Positions 7,474-16,775 of a stretch of 56,067 nt of DNA are shown here, piece after piece. Numbering within the stretch: the stretch's first letter is position 1; the number at the start of each line of letters is the position of its first letter. The notes under the pieces are model-generated. The model did no database searches and was not told the origin of the DNA. It was given only the letters and a program-made list of their open reading frames with translations. The translations under genes and the position numbers were made by a program. The stretch is from an uncultured Eubacteriales bacterium (GTDB lineage Bacteria > Bacillota > Clostridia > Oscillospirales > Acutalibacteraceae): positions 1 through 56,067 of the forward strand of contig CAKUMQ010000013.1 in the NCBI GenBank assembly GCA_934667845.1, read 5' to 3'.

Positions 7474-8362
7474 ATTCCCCGCGTTTCCCGTTTTTCTCTG
7501 CGGCGGGACCGCCGCACGGGCGGCAAAGCGCCGCAAACGGGAATTCCCGCGCGCAGGCTTCGCGGCACGCCGCCGCTTTGTCCTTTTCCGCAAACAGCGC
7601 AAACACCGCGCTGCCGCTGCCGCTCATCCGGCAGCCGAGCGCCCCGTGCGCCAGTGCGATCTGCCGGATATGCGCCGTCGCGGGCAGGGCGACCGCCTGC
7701 TCAAACACATTGCCGAGCCGCGCGCTGACTGCCGCGAGGTCACCGGACGCCAGCGCCCGCAGCATTCCCGCCGTATCCGGCTGTTCAAGCGCCCCGACGC
7801 TGTCGATCGCGCGGTAGGCATCCGCCGTCGACACGCCCGCCTCCGGCTTGACGATCAGCACGGTGCAGGGCGGCAGCGGCGCGCAGGGGATCAGCTCGGT
7901 GCCGATGCCGACCGCGCGGGCGGCACCGCCCGCCAGACAAAACGGCACATCCGCCCCGACCTCTGCCGCGGCGGCAAACAGCGCTTCCCTTGCGACCGCG
8001 CCGGGAAACAGGCGGTCAAGCGCAAACAGCACGCCCGCCGCGTCCGCACTGCCGCCCGCCAGACCCGCCTGCATCGGGATATGCTTTTCCACCGTCAGCC
8101 GCACGCCGGGGCAGGCGATCCCCGCGCGGGCAAAAAACCGCTCTGCCGCGCGATAGGCGGTGTTGCGGCTGTCCGCCGGCAGAGCGACATCCGAAACGCA
8201 GAGCGTGATACCGCCGTCCGCCGTCCGCTCCGCCGTCACGCGGTCGCACAGATCCACCGTCTGCATGACCGTATCCACTTCATGGTAGCCGTCCGGACGG
8301 CGTCCGGTGACGGAAAGCGTCAGATTGATCTTGGCGGGAGCCAGCACCGTGACAGCGGTCAT
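7472..8362 (-). CDS. ispE: 4-diphosphocytidyl-2-C-methyl-D-erythritol kinase
   Basis: This 296-residue GHMP kinase phosphorylates CDP-methylerythritol in the MEP isoprenoid pathway. It opens with A-P-A-K-I-N-L-T-L-S-V-T-G (catalytic-site lysine K11). The ATP-binding P-M-Q-A-G-L-A-G-G-S-A-D-A-A-G box is at about 97-110 and G-C-R-M-S-G-S-G-S-A lies near the C-terminal third. Length is typical. It begins one base after the aminotransferase stop codon, so it is the third gene of an lrp-aminotransferase-ispE operon. The stop codon lies inside the hairpin that precedes spoIIR. Confidence 0.95.
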   Translation of the reverse strand: MTAVTVLAPAKINLTLSVTGRRPDGYHEVDTVMQTVDLCDRVTAERTADGGITLCVSDVALPADSRNTAYRAAERFFARAGIACPGVRLTVEKHIPMQAGLAGGSADAAGVLFALDRLFPGAVAREALFAAAAEVGADVPFCLAGGAARAVGIGTELIPCAPLPPCTVLIVKPEAGVSTADAYRAIDSVGALEQPDTAGMLRALASGDLAAVSARLGNVFEQAVALPATAHIRQIALAHGALGCRMSGSGSAVFALFAEKDKAAACREACAREFPFAALCRPCGGPAAEKNGKRGE

Positions 8363-8363
8363 G

Positions 8364-9542
8364 TTATCCCTCTTTCTTCAGCTCGCGCAGAAATTCTCCC
8401 ATCCGCGACAGCGCCTCGCGGATGTGCTGCACCGAATAGCAGTAGGAAATGCGCACAAAGCCCTCGCCGCAGTCGCCAAACGCCGTGCCCGGCACCACGG
8501 CGACATGCTTCTCCGTCAGCAGACGGCGGCAGAACTCCTCCGAGGTCAGACCGGTCGAGCGGATCGAGGGAAACACATAAAACGCCCCCTCCGGCTCAAA
8601 GCAGTCCAGACCGATCTCGCGCAGCAGATCCAGGATGAGCCGGCGGCGGCAGTCGTATTCCGTCCGCATGGCCTCCACGTCCTCGCTGCCGTTCTTCATC
8701 GCCTCGATCGCGGCATGCTGCGCCGTCGTCGGCGCGCACATGATACCGAACTGGTGCAGCTTTAACATCACCTTCGCGACCGGCGCGGGCGCGCAGGCAT
8801 AGCCGAGCCGCCAGCCGGTCATGGCAAACGCCTTGGAAAATCCGCTGACCCGCACCGTCCGCTCCCACATACCGGAGAGCGACGCAATGCTCACGTGCGG
8901 CTTGTCGCCGTAGGTCAGCTCGCTGTAAATCTCGTCGGACAGGACGAAAATATTCGTGTCGCGCAGCACATGGGCAATCGCCTCCAGCTGATCATGCCGC
9001 ATCACGCCGCCGGTCGGGTTGTTCGGATACGGCAGCACGAGCAGCTTGGTGCGCGGCGTGATCGCCGCCCGCAGCGTGGAGGCGGTCAGGACGAACCGAT
9101 CCTCCGCCCGCGTCACCAGCGGCACCGGCACGCCGCCCGCCATGCGCGTCAGCGGATCATAGCAGACAAAGCTCGGCTCGGGGATCAGCACCTCGTCGCC
9201 CGGCTGTAAGATCGCGCGGAACGCGAGGTCGATCGCCTCGCTGCCGCCGACCGTCACCAACACCTCATCCTTCGGCGCATAGGACACGCCGATCTGCCGC
9301 TGCACATAGGCGGCGATCTCCTCGCGCAGCGCCATCAGACCGGCATTCGGAGTATACCAGGTGCGCCCCTTTTCCAGCGTTTCCACTCCTTTTTGGCGGA
9401 TGTGCCACGGCGTCTGGAAGTCCGGCTCACCGACCGAAAGGGAGATCACATTATCCATCTCCGCGGCAATATCAAAAAAGCGCCGGATGCCCGACGGCTT
9501 GAGCTGCTGCGCCACGGGATTGAGCAAAGATGTGTAATCCAA
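8364..9542 (-). CDS. Class I/II PLP-dependent aminotransferase
   Basis: A 392-residue fold-type I aminotransferase of the aspartate/aromatic aminotransferase I-gamma type. Visible motifs are the substrate-side S-V-G-E-P-D near residue 36, P-N-N-P-T-G-G (N175), D203 in L-S-D-E-I-Y, the Schiff-base lysine K237 in S-G-F-S-K-A-F-A-M-T-G-W-R, and the R in G-W-R-L-G-Y. The start codon is TTG at 9540-9542, directly abutting the regulator stop, with GAGGAG upstream. Pairing with an Lrp/AsnC regulator in one operon is frequent for this group and suggests amino-acid control; the substrate amino acid cannot be assigned. Confidence 0.92.
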   Translation of the reverse strand: MDYTSLLNPVAQQLKPSGIRRFFDIAAEMDNVISLSVGEPDFQTPWHIRQKGVETLEKGRTWYTPNAGLMALREEIAAYVQRQIGVSYAPKDEVLVTVGGSEAIDLAFRAILQPGDEVLIPEPSFVCYDPLTRMAGGVPVPLVTRAEDRFVLTASTLRAAITPRTKLLVLPYPNNPTGGVMRHDQLEAIAHVLRDTNIFVLSDEIYSELTYGDKPHVSIASLSGMWERTVRVSGFSKAFAMTGWRLGYACAPAPVAKVMLKLHQFGIMCAPTTAQHAAIEAMKNGSEDVEAMRTEYDCRRRLILDLLREIGLDCFEPEGAFYVFPSIRSTGLTSEEFCRRLLTEKHVAVVPGTAFGDCGEGFVRISYCYSVQHIREALSRMGEFLRELKKEG

Positions 9543-10019
9543 TCAGACTTCTCCTCTCTCGTCCTTTTCCTCGCCTTCAAACAGTACGCCCGCATCCTTA
9601 TAGCGCCGCAGCACCAGGTGCGTTGCCGTCGACTGCACGCCCTCAAGCGTCGCCAGCCGCGTCGCCACAAAATCCGCGACCTCGCGGAAGCTGCGGCCGG
9701 TGACGGTCACGGAAAAATCGTAGCCGCCCGACATCAGATACAGGCTCTCCACCTCGCGGTACTGCAAAATCGACTGCGCCAGCTCGTCAAAGCCGGTGTC
9801 GCGCCGGGGGATCACATGCAGCTCGATCAGCGCCGTCACCGCGTCCTTGTCCACGCGGCTCCAGTCCACCACCGCGCGATAGCCGCAGAGGATGCCCTCC
9901 TGCTCCATTTCCGCGAGATCATGTCTGACCTCCTCGGGCGTCATATTCAGCATTGCCGCCAAACGGTCGTCACTCAGACGCGCGTTTTCCCGGATCAGAG
10001 ACAGCAGTTTTTTGTTCAT
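9543..10019 (-). CDS. Lrp/AsnC family transcriptional regulator
   Basis: A 158-residue protein with an N-terminal winged helix-turn-helix (about residues 5-55, including D-D-R-L-A-A-M-L-N-M-T-P-E-E-V) and a C-terminal amino-acid-responsive (RAM/ACT-like) domain. ATG at 10017-10019 is preferred over an in-frame start 66 bp upstream because AAGGAG lies 9 nt before it. The gene heads an operon with the aminotransferase and ispE and has its own promoter, divergent from that of the V-ATPase operon, with -35 elements only about 10 bp apart. It may bind this shared region, which is inference. Confidence 0.9.
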   Translation of the reverse strand: MNKKLLSLIRENARLSDDRLAAMLNMTPEEVRHDLAEMEQEGILCGYRAVVDWSRVDKDAVTALIELHVIPRRDTGFDELAQSILQYREVESLYLMSGGYDFSVTVTGRSFREVADFVATRLATLEGVQSTATHLVLRRYKDAGVLFEGEEKDERGEV

Positions 10020-10053
10020 CAGTACCCGCTCCTTCATGCGTGGATTTTCTTTT

Positions 10054-10081
10054 ATTATACACCGGATCGTGCAAATTTCAA
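10054..10081 (-). promoter_or_regulatory. Promoter of the lrp-like/aminotransferase/ispE operon
   Basis: TTGAAA (10076-10081) and TATAAT (10054-10059) on the minus strand with a 16-bp spacer. It is divergent from the V-ATPase promoter. Confidence 0.75.
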
Positions 10082-10091
10082 GCATTTCCTA

Positions 10092-10120
10092 TTGACAAAT
10101 GACCGTTCACGGCGTATACT
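10092..10120 (+). promoter_or_regulatory. Sigma-A promoter of the V-ATPase operon
   Basis: TTGACA (10092-10097) and TATACT (10115-10120) with a 17-bp spacer. The first gene of the operon starts about 70 bp after the predicted start site. Confidence 0.88.
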
Positions 10121-10194
10121 ATCTTCTCAAACCGAAAGTTGTTTTTTACCTATATTAAATATAAGAGAATCCGAAATAGAAGGGAGTCCGCCGC

Positions 10195-10506
10195 ATGGAG
10201 AATATGCTGAAACGCATCATGGATATGGATCGTCAGGCACAGAAGATCATCGACGCCGCCAGACAGGAAAAACTGGAAGCCGAGCGCACAATCGCACTGC
10301 AGACGGAGGAACTGCGGGAAAACTATCTCGACCGCACCCGCCGGCGTATTCAGATCAACGCCGAAAACGAGCGCACCATCCTCCGTCAGAACTGGCGGCG
10401 CAGGGAGGCGGGCTACCAGAAGCAAAAGCAAAGCATGGAACAGACCTTTGCCGAAAAGGGAGAGGAATGGGCAGCCGAACTGGCTGACCGCGTGATCCGG
10501 GGCTGA
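10195..10506 (+). CDS. ntpF: V-type ATPase peripheral-stalk subunit (F/H-like)
   Basis: A 103-residue, highly charged, almost wholly helical protein. It resembles the small coiled-coil stalk subunit (NtpF in Enterococcus, subunit H/G in archaeal naming) that pairs with subunit E to form the peripheral stalk. The sequence I-I-D-A-A-R-Q-E-K-L-E-A-E-R is typical of that subunit, and no membrane segment is seen. It is the first gene of the operon, as in many bacterial V-ATPase loci. Assignment rests on composition, length and position, since this subunit is poorly conserved. Confidence 0.78.
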   Translation: MENMLKRIMDMDRQAQKIIDAARQEKLEAERTIALQTEELRENYLDRTRRRIQINAENERTILRQNWRRREAGYQKQKQSMEQTFAEKGEEWAAELADRVIRG

Positions 10507-10537
10507 CCACCCCGCCGCAAAGGAGGATCGAACCGTC

Positions 10538-11578
10538 ATGGGAGCCTCGGCAAATGTTGTCTCTGCCAAAGTCCGCGCGCTCTACGGCCACCGGCTCATG
10601 CCGGAGGATTACAACGCCATGCTGCACGCCCACAGCGTCAGCGAGGTGGCGAGCTATCTGAAAGCCCACACCGGATATAAGGCCGCTCTTGCGGATGTCA
10701 ACGAATCCACCCTCCACCGGGGGTATCTGGAGACCATTCTCCGCCGCTGCCGCTTTGAGCAGCTCACGGCGCTGTCCCGCTATGAAAGCATGACCCGCAT
10801 GCCGCTGTCGGAGGCGTTTATCCGCTTCGGCGAAATCCGCCAGCTTCTGCTGTTTCTGCGGCTGCTGGGCGCGGGCCGCCCCGAAGCGTATTTCTTCGAT
10901 ATGCCGCTGTATTTCAACTCTCACTCGCGGCTGAATCTGGTCGGTCTGTCCGAGGTGCGCAGCTATGACGACCTCTGCGCCCTGCTCGACGGCACCGAAT
11001 ATGCCCGCACCGTGCGGCAGTTTCCGCCGGATGAAAACGGACGTATCCCGCTGCCGGAGACCGAGACCGCGCTGTATACCGACTGGTACCGGGAATTTTT
11101 CGACCGCATCCGCCGGTATACCCACGGCGAGGAGCGCCGCCAGCTCACCGAGCTGCTGTCGCAGCACCTCAACACCCGCAATGTGCTGCGCATCTACCGC
11201 CTGAAGCAGTATTTCGACCGCACCCCGGAGCAGATCCGCCCCTATCTGATCGCGCCGTCCTGCGGCATGCCGCAGGCGAGCCTTGAACGGCTTCTGCAGG
11301 CTGATGCCGGGCAGGTCATCCCGCTGTTTGCCCAAATGCCGGCAGGGCGGGGCATCCCGGCGGACCGCTTTGCGGATCTCGCTCAGCTGCAGCACCATGT
11401 GACCGCCTATCGCAGCCGCCATTATATCCACTATTCCGTCTATCCCTCCGTCGTGCTGCTGTCGTATATGTTCATCAGCGGCGCGGAGGTGGATGATATC
11501 GTCAACATTATCGAGGGGATCCGCTACGGCCTGTCCCCCGCACAGATCAGGCGGCTGCTGACCGTCTCCATGCGTTAA
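10538..11578 (+). CDS. ntpC: V-type ATP synthase subunit C
   Basis: A 346-residue soluble protein of the V-ATPase C (AC39/d-like) family, the funnel that connects the central stalk to the membrane K-ring. The N terminus A-S-A-N-V-V-S-A-K-V-R-A-L-Y-G-H and the recurrent helical segments rich in Y and R match the family. It is preceded by AAAGGAGGATCG. Its position before subunit I rather than between E and the G/F subunit differs from the Enterococcus ntp order. Confidence 0.88.
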   Translation: MGASANVVSAKVRALYGHRLMPEDYNAMLHAHSVSEVASYLKAHTGYKAALADVNESTLHRGYLETILRRCRFEQLTALSRYESMTRMPLSEAFIRFGEIRQLLLFLRLLGAGRPEAYFFDMPLYFNSHSRLNLVGLSEVRSYDDLCALLDGTEYARTVRQFPPDENGRIPLPETETALYTDWYREFFDRIRRYTHGEERRQLTELLSQHLNTRNVLRIYRLKQYFDRTPEQIRPYLIAPSCGMPQASLERLLQADAGQVIPLFAQMPAGRGIPADRFADLAQLQHHVTAYRSRHYIHYSVYPSVVLLSYMFISGAEVDDIVNIIEGIRYGLSPAQIRRLLTVSMR

Positions 11579-11592
11579 AAGGAGGGAACTGT

Positions 11593-13518
11593 GTGGCTAT
11601 TGCCAAAATGAAGCTGATCTCCGTCGGCGGTCCCGCAGATACGCTCGACCGCGTGCTGCACATCTGCGGAAGCTGCGGTGTGTTCCAGGCGGACGATGTG
11701 ACCAAATACTATACGCACGACGCCCCCTATGCGCCGGTGCGGGAGGAAAACCTCTACGCCATCGGGCTGACCAAGCTCGAGGGACTTGTCGACCGGCTGG
11801 GCGGCAAGCTGTCGGGAACGGCAGAGGACGGGGAGGAATTTCCCGACTGGAACGAATACATCGACCGGCTGGAGGCCCGGGTGCGGGCACTGGCGGACCG
11901 GCGCACCGCGCTGACCGCCACGCTCGAACAGCTCAACAAGGAAATCGAGCAGTTTGAGCATTTCCGCGGGCTGAACATCGACCTGCACGAGGTGCTGGAA
12001 AGCGAGACGATCTCCGTCCGCTTCGGCCGTCTGCCGAAGGAGAGCTTCCAAAAGCTGCAAAGCTATGAGGGCAACCCCTATGTGCTGTTCTTCCCCGGTG
12101 TGTTCGACCGCGAGTATTACTGGGGCGTGTATTTCGCGCCGAAGGAGTACAAGGATGAGGTTGACCGCGTGTTTGCGGGGCTGTTTTTTGAGCGGATGAA
12201 GCTCACCGATCAGGCGGGCACGCCGGAGGAGATCCTCGATCAGCTGCAAAAGAAAAAAGCACAGGCGGACAGCGAATATGCCGAAACCGAAGCGGAGAAA
12301 GCGAACCTCTGGACGCAGGAGCAGGAAACCTGTCAAAAGCTCGGGCGCTTTTTGCGCTCCCGCTCCTATTTCTTCGGTCTGCGGCAGTACGCCGCCCGCT
12401 ATCACGACTGGTTTTTGCTGGCGGGCTGGGTGCCCGCCAGGGAGGAAAAGCGTTTCCTCGCCGCCTTTGACGGGATCGCGGGACTGGAGATCACCAGCGA
12501 AACGCCGGAGGAAGCGCACCACAGCGCGCCGGTGCTGCTGCACAACCCGCCGGTCATCCGCTCGTTTGAGTATTTCGTCCGGATGTACGGCTCCCCGCGC
12601 TTTAACGAGCTGGATCCGACGCCGTTCCTCGCCGTCACCTACATTCTGCTGTTCGGCATCATGTTCGGCGACGTGGGTCACGGGCTGCTGCTCGCCCTCG
12701 CGGGCGCGTTCATGTGGCGGAAAAAGAAGATGGAGATCGGCCGCATTCTGGTGCCCTGCGGCTTTTCCGCCGCCGTGTGGGGCGTCATCTTCGGCTCGGT
12801 ATTCGGCTTTGAGCATCTGCTCGACCCGTTCTACACCCGCGTGCTCGGTCTGCCGCACAAGCCCATCGAGGTCATGCAGTCGGTGACCACCGTCGTCTAT
12901 GCCGCCGTGGCGGTCGGCTTCGTGCTGCTGGTCGTCGCGATGCTGATGAATATTTACTCTTCCCTGCGGCGCAGGGACTACGAAAACGGGCTGTTCGGTC
13001 CGAACGGCGTGGCGGGGCTGGTATTTTACACCGCACTGGTCGTCGGCGGTGTCGGCCAGCTTCTGCTGCATATCCCGCTGCTGACCGCCCCGTATGTGCT
13101 CGGGCTGATCGTGCTGCCGCTGCTGCTGATCTGGATGCGGGAGCCGCTCGGCCGCCTTGTGGAGCGCCGCCCGGACTGGAAGCCCGAAAGCCTCGGCGAA
13201 TACATGATCCAGAGCTTTTTCGAGCTGTTCGAGGCGCTGCTCTCCTATTTCTCCAACACCCTCTCCTTCATGCGTGTCGGCGCCTTTGTCCTGGTGCATG
13301 CAGGCATGATGAGCGCCGTGTTCCTGATGGCGCAGATGCCGCAAAACCCCGTCGCCTATGCCGTGATCCTCGTTCTGGGCAACCTGCTCGTGCTGGTCAT
13401 GGAGGCGCTGCTCGTGGCGATCCAGGTCATGCGTCTGCAGTTTTACGAGCTGTTCAGCCGGTACTATATCGGCGACGGCAAGCCCTTTGCCCCGCTGGTG
13501 CAGCCCGCGGAAAAGTAA
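11593..13518 (+). CDS. ntpI: V-type ATP synthase subunit I
   Basis: A 641-residue membrane stator subunit (a-subunit equivalent) that carries the ion half-channels. The first half (about 1-340) is a cytosolic coiled-coil-rich arm. The second half holds about seven membrane segments, starting near P-F-L-A-V-T-Y-I-L-L-F-G-I-M-F-G-D-V-G-H-G and ending with the conserved F-M-R-V-G-A-F-V-L-V-H-A-G segment. The start is GTG at 11593 with GGAGGGAAC just upstream. The arginine in F-M-R is likely the rotor-facing residue, by analogy with the family. Confidence 0.93.
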   Translation: MAIAKMKLISVGGPADTLDRVLHICGSCGVFQADDVTKYYTHDAPYAPVREENLYAIGLTKLEGLVDRLGGKLSGTAEDGEEFPDWNEYIDRLEARVRALADRRTALTATLEQLNKEIEQFEHFRGLNIDLHEVLESETISVRFGRLPKESFQKLQSYEGNPYVLFFPGVFDREYYWGVYFAPKEYKDEVDRVFAGLFFERMKLTDQAGTPEEILDQLQKKKAQADSEYAETEAEKANLWTQEQETCQKLGRFLRSRSYFFGLRQYAARYHDWFLLAGWVPAREEKRFLAAFDGIAGLEITSETPEEAHHSAPVLLHNPPVIRSFEYFVRMYGSPRFNELDPTPFLAVTYILLFGIMFGDVGHGLLLALAGAFMWRKKKMEIGRILVPCGFSAAVWGVIFGSVFGFEHLLDPFYTRVLGLPHKPIEVMQSVTTVVYAAVAVGFVLLVVAMLMNIYSSLRRRDYENGLFGPNGVAGLVFYTALVVGGVGQLLLHIPLLTAPYVLGLIVLPLLLIWMREPLGRLVERRPDWKPESLGEYMIQSFFELFEALLSYFSNTLSFMRVGAFVLVHAGMMSAVFLMAQMPQNPVAYAVILVLGNLLVLVMEALLVAIQVMRLQFYELFSRYYIGDGKPFAPLVQPAEK

Positions 13519-13572
13519 ATCGTCCGTCTGTACACTTTATACTTTATTTTATAAAAAACGGAGGTCTTTCCC

Positions 13573-14025
13573 ATGAATGCTCTGCTGTTTATCCCCGCTG
13601 TTCTGCTCACCCTCTCGGTCTGTCTCACCGTTTTCTTGTTTAAGCGCGGCCGCACGGCGCGTCAGGCGCTCGCGATCCAGCTGCTTTCTCTCGTGGTGAT
13701 CGCCGCCGTGAGCTGCACGCTGCCGACCGCCGTCAAGGCGGAAACGGCGCCCGCCGACATCGCCGTGACCGATGCCGAAGCCGCTAAAACCGAGACCGCA
13801 GCCGATAACGGTGCGGCTGCCGGCATGAAATATCTGGGCACGGCGCTCGCGGTCGGTCTTTCCTGCATCGGCGGCGGCATCGCCGTTGCCGCGGGCGCAC
13901 CCGCAGCCATCGGCGCGACGGCGGAGGATCCGAAGTCGTTCGGTAAATCCATCATCTTCGTGGCGCTCGGCGAGGGCTTCGGTCTTTACGGTCTGGTCAT
14001 CTCCATCATGATCCTGAGCAACTGA
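13573..14025 (+). CDS. ntpK: V-type ATP synthase subunit K (rotor ring)
   Basis: A 150-residue proteolipid. The C-terminal half is one c-type hairpin: a Gly/Ala-rich first helix (G-G-G-I-A-V-A-A-G-A), the loop A-T-A-E-D-P-K-S-F-G-K and a second helix with the ion-binding glutamate in V-A-L-G-E-G-F-G-L-Y-G. The N-terminal 75 residues hold two further hydrophobic segments and a polar Ala/Thr/Glu-rich linker, so it is not the usual duplicated four-helix V-type K. Such single-hairpin forms with an N-terminal extension are known in Firmicutes V-ATPases. Whether the ion is sodium or protons cannot be decided here. Confidence 0.9.
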   Translation: MNALLFIPAVLLTLSVCLTVFLFKRGRTARQALAIQLLSLVVIAAVSCTLPTAVKAETAPADIAVTDAEAAKTETAADNGAAAGMKYLGTALAVGLSCIGGGIAVAAGAPAAIGATAEDPKSFGKSIIFVALGEGFGLYGLVISIMILSN

Positions 14026-14040
14026 AAAGAGGCACCGTTC

Positions 14041-14349
14041 ATGCGATTTTTTCTGATCAGCGACAATGTGGATACCGAGGTCGGCATGCGCATGGCAGGC
14101 ATCGAGGGCGTCGTCGTCCACGGACGCGAGGAAACGCTGTCGGCGCTTGACCGCGCGCTCAGCGATACCCGCATCGGCATTCTTCTGCTGACCGAACCGC
14201 TGGCGGAGCTGTGCCGCGAAGAGGTACAGCAGATCAAGCGCGACCGCACGGTTCCGCTGATCGTCGAAATTCCCGACCGCCACGGCAGCGGTCACGCCGC
14301 GGATACCATTTCCCGCTATGTGCGGGAGGCTGTCGGCATCAATCTGTGA
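14041..14349 (+). CDS. ntpG: V-type ATP synthase subunit F (NtpG)
   Basis: A 102-residue protein of the V-ATPase F family, a small alpha/beta protein that binds the central stalk subunit D and modulates hydrolysis. The start M-R-F-F-L-I-S-D-N and the motif G-I-L-L-L-T-E-P-L-A-E are family-like. It lies 15 bp after ntpK and 18 bp before ntpE. Confidence 0.9.
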   Translation: MRFFLISDNVDTEVGMRMAGIEGVVVHGREETLSALDRALSDTRIGILLLTEPLAELCREEVQQIKRDRTVPLIVEIPDRHGSGHAADTISRYVREAVGINL

Positions 14350-14367
14350 AAGGGCAGGTGATCCCTC

Positions 14368-14967
14368 ATGGCAAACAGTGAAGAAAAAGTGCGCCAGTTT
14401 ATGCAGGCCATTCAGCGGTACGCCGAGGAGCAGAGCCGCCGCATCCGCGAAGAGGTGCGGCAGTTTAAACAGGATAGCCTCGCCTGTGCCGAGCAGCAGG
14501 CGCTGACCGAGGCGGCGGCTCTGACGGAGAGAGAGCAGGCCGCCGTGCGGGAGGAAATGAGCCGCGAAATGTCCCAGCGCGACATGGCGGCACGGCGGGA
14601 GCTGCTCAGCGTACGCGCCGGTATCATGGACAAGACCTTTGCTCTGGCGCGGGAGAGGATTCTCGCCTATACGCGCACCGACGCCTATCCGCAGGCTTTG
14701 CAGGAGAGCCTTGACCGGCTCATGGCGCTTCTGCCCGCCGAGGGCACTGTCTACCGTCTCGGCAAAGCCGACAGCGCCCTTTTGCCGTCACTTGCCGACC
14801 GCCTGCCGCAGGGCAGCCGCATCGAGCTGTCCGATGACATCACGCTCGGCGGACTGCGCGGCGAAAACCGCGCGGCGGGTCTGATGGCAGACGACACGTT
14901 GGACGCGCGGCTGGACGCGCAGACCGAGTGGTTCGAAGCCCATTCCGGTCTGACGGTATCCTTTTGA
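14368..14967 (+). CDS. ntpE: V-type ATP synthase subunit E
   Basis: A 199-residue peripheral-stalk subunit. The first about 90 residues are charged, Ala/Glu/Arg-rich coiled coil; the remainder is the globular head that contacts the A3B3 hexamer, with the family-like segment D-D-I-T-L-G-G-L near residue 155. It is placed after the F/G subunit here, the reverse of the Enterococcus order. Confidence 0.88.
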   Translation: MANSEEKVRQFMQAIQRYAEEQSRRIREEVRQFKQDSLACAEQQALTEAAALTEREQAAVREEMSREMSQRDMAARRELLSVRAGIMDKTFALARERILAYTRTDAYPQALQESLDRLMALLPAEGTVYRLGKADSALLPSLADRLPQGSRIELSDDITLGGLRGENRAAGLMADDTLDARLDAQTEWFEAHSGLTVSF

Positions 14968-15002
14968 TTCCGCTATCCCGATCCGCTAAGGAGGAGACAC
15001 CT

Positions 15003-16775
15003 TTGAGTACGACCATATACGGCATCAACGGCCCCGTCGTTACGGCGGCGGGACACACGGCACTGTCCATGATGGAAATGGTGCTGGTTGGCGAGGAAAA
15101 GCTGGTCGGCGAGGTCATCGGCGTCCGCGACGACCGCACCACCATCCAGGTCTACGAAAACACCACCGGTCTGCGTCCCGGCGAGCCGATCACCTCGACC
15201 GGCGGTCCGCTCTGCGTCACGCTGGGACCCGGTATACTGGACAATATTTTCGACGGCATCGAGCGCCCGCTCAAGGCGATGGAGGCTGCCTCCGGCAGCT
15301 TTATTGCCCGCGGCGTCAGCGTAAACGCGCTTGACACCGATAAGCAGTGGGACGTCACGCTGACCGTGCAGGAGGGCGAGCGGGTCACGGGCGGGCAGGT
15401 GTATGCCACCTGCCCCGAGACCCCGTCCGTCATGCACCGCTGTCTGATCCCGCCCGCCCTGTCCGGCACCGTCACCCGCGTCATGCCAAACGGCAGCTAT
15501 ACCGTGACGGATACCGTCGCCGAGATCACCGACGACAAGGGCGGCGTCCACCCGCTGACGCTCTGCCAGAAGTGGCCGATCCGCACCCCCCGCCCCATTG
15601 CCGAGCGGCTGTACGCCGACATTCCGCTGATCACCGGTCAGCGCGTTATCGACACGCTGTTCCCGATCGCCAAGGGCGGCACCGCCGCCATCCCCGGCGG
15701 CTTCGGCACCGGCAAGACCATGATGCAGCATCAGCTGGCGAAATGGTGCGACGCCGATATCATCGTCTATGTCGGCTGCGGCGAACGCGGCAACGAGATG
15801 TGTCAGGTGCTCGACGAATTTTCCGAGCTGATCGACCCCAAGACCGGCAGACCGATGACCGACCGCACCGTGCTGATCGCCAACACCTCCAACATGCCGG
15901 TCGCGGCGCGTGAGGCGTCCATCTACACGGGCATCACTCTGGCGGAATACTACCGCGACATGGGCTACCACGTCGCGATTATGGCGGATTCCACCTCACG
16001 CTGGGCGGAAGCGCTGCGCGAGATCTCCGGGCGGCTTGAGGAAATGCCCGCCGAGGAGGGCTTCCCCGCCTATCTGCCCTCCCGCCTGTCGCAGTTTTAC
16101 GAGCGCGCCGCCCTGACGCGCACGCTGTGCGGTGAGACCGGCAGCGTCTCCATCATCGGCGCCGTTTCGCCGCAGGGCAGCGATTTTTCCGAGCCGGTGA
16201 CGCAGAATACCAAGCGCTTTACCCGCTGCTTCTGGGCGCTTGACAAGGCGCTCGCCTATGCCCGCCACTACCCCGCCGTCAACTGGAACGACAGCTACAG
16301 CGAATATGTCGGCGACCTGTCCGGCTGGTACCGGAAAAATGTCGGCGAGGATTTCACCGACTGCCGTAGCCGGATCAGTGCGCTTTTGCAGGAAGAAAAT
16401 GCGCTGATGGAGATCGTCAAGCTCATCGGCGCCGACGTGCTGCCCGACGACCAGAAGCTGGTCATCGAGACGGCACGCGTGATCCGTGTCGGCTTTTTGC
16501 AGCAAAATGCCCGCCACGAAGAGGACACCTACGTTCCGCTTGACAAGCAGCTGCGCATGATGCGCGCGATCCTGCACCTGCACGACCGTGCCAAGGCGCT
16601 CATTGCCGCCAACATCCCGCTTTCCGCCATTGTGAAGCTCGGGCTGTTTGACAAGCTGGTTCGCATTAAATACGAGGTGCCGAATAAGGAGAGTGCAAAG
16701 CTCGACGACTATATTCCGGAGATCGACCAGGCGCTTGCCGCGCTGACCGCTCCGCGGGAGGAGGCAACGGCATGA
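15003..16775 (+). CDS. ntpA: V-type ATP synthase catalytic subunit A
   Basis: A 590-residue catalytic subunit. The start is TTG at 15003 with AAGGAGGAGACACC upstream, giving the family N terminus S-T-T-I-Y-G-I-N-G-P-V-V. The Walker A motif is G-G-F-G-T-G-K-T (residues 232-239, K238). The non-homologous insertion typical of A subunits precedes it. S-T-S-R-W-A-E-A-L-R-E-I-S-G-R-L-E-E-M-P follows. It ends four bases into the ntpB start (ATGA overlap). Length is as expected for the family. Confidence 0.97.
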   Translation: MSTTIYGINGPVVTAAGHTALSMMEMVLVGEEKLVGEVIGVRDDRTTIQVYENTTGLRPGEPITSTGGPLCVTLGPGILDNIFDGIERPLKAMEAASGSFIARGVSVNALDTDKQWDVTLTVQEGERVTGGQVYATCPETPSVMHRCLIPPALSGTVTRVMPNGSYTVTDTVAEITDDKGGVHPLTLCQKWPIRTPRPIAERLYADIPLITGQRVIDTLFPIAKGGTAAIPGGFGTGKTMMQHQLAKWCDADIIVYVGCGERGNEMCQVLDEFSELIDPKTGRPMTDRTVLIANTSNMPVAAREASIYTGITLAEYYRDMGYHVAIMADSTSRWAEALREISGRLEEMPAEEGFPAYLPSRLSQFYERAALTRTLCGETGSVSIIGAVSPQGSDFSEPVTQNTKRFTRCFWALDKALAYARHYPAVNWNDSYSEYVGDLSGWYRKNVGEDFTDCRSRISALLQEENALMEIVKLIGADVLPDDQKLVIETARVIRVGFLQQNARHEEDTYVPLDKQLRMMRAILHLHDRAKALIAANIPLSAIVKLGLFDKLVRIKYEVPNKESAKLDDYIPEIDQALAALTAPREEATA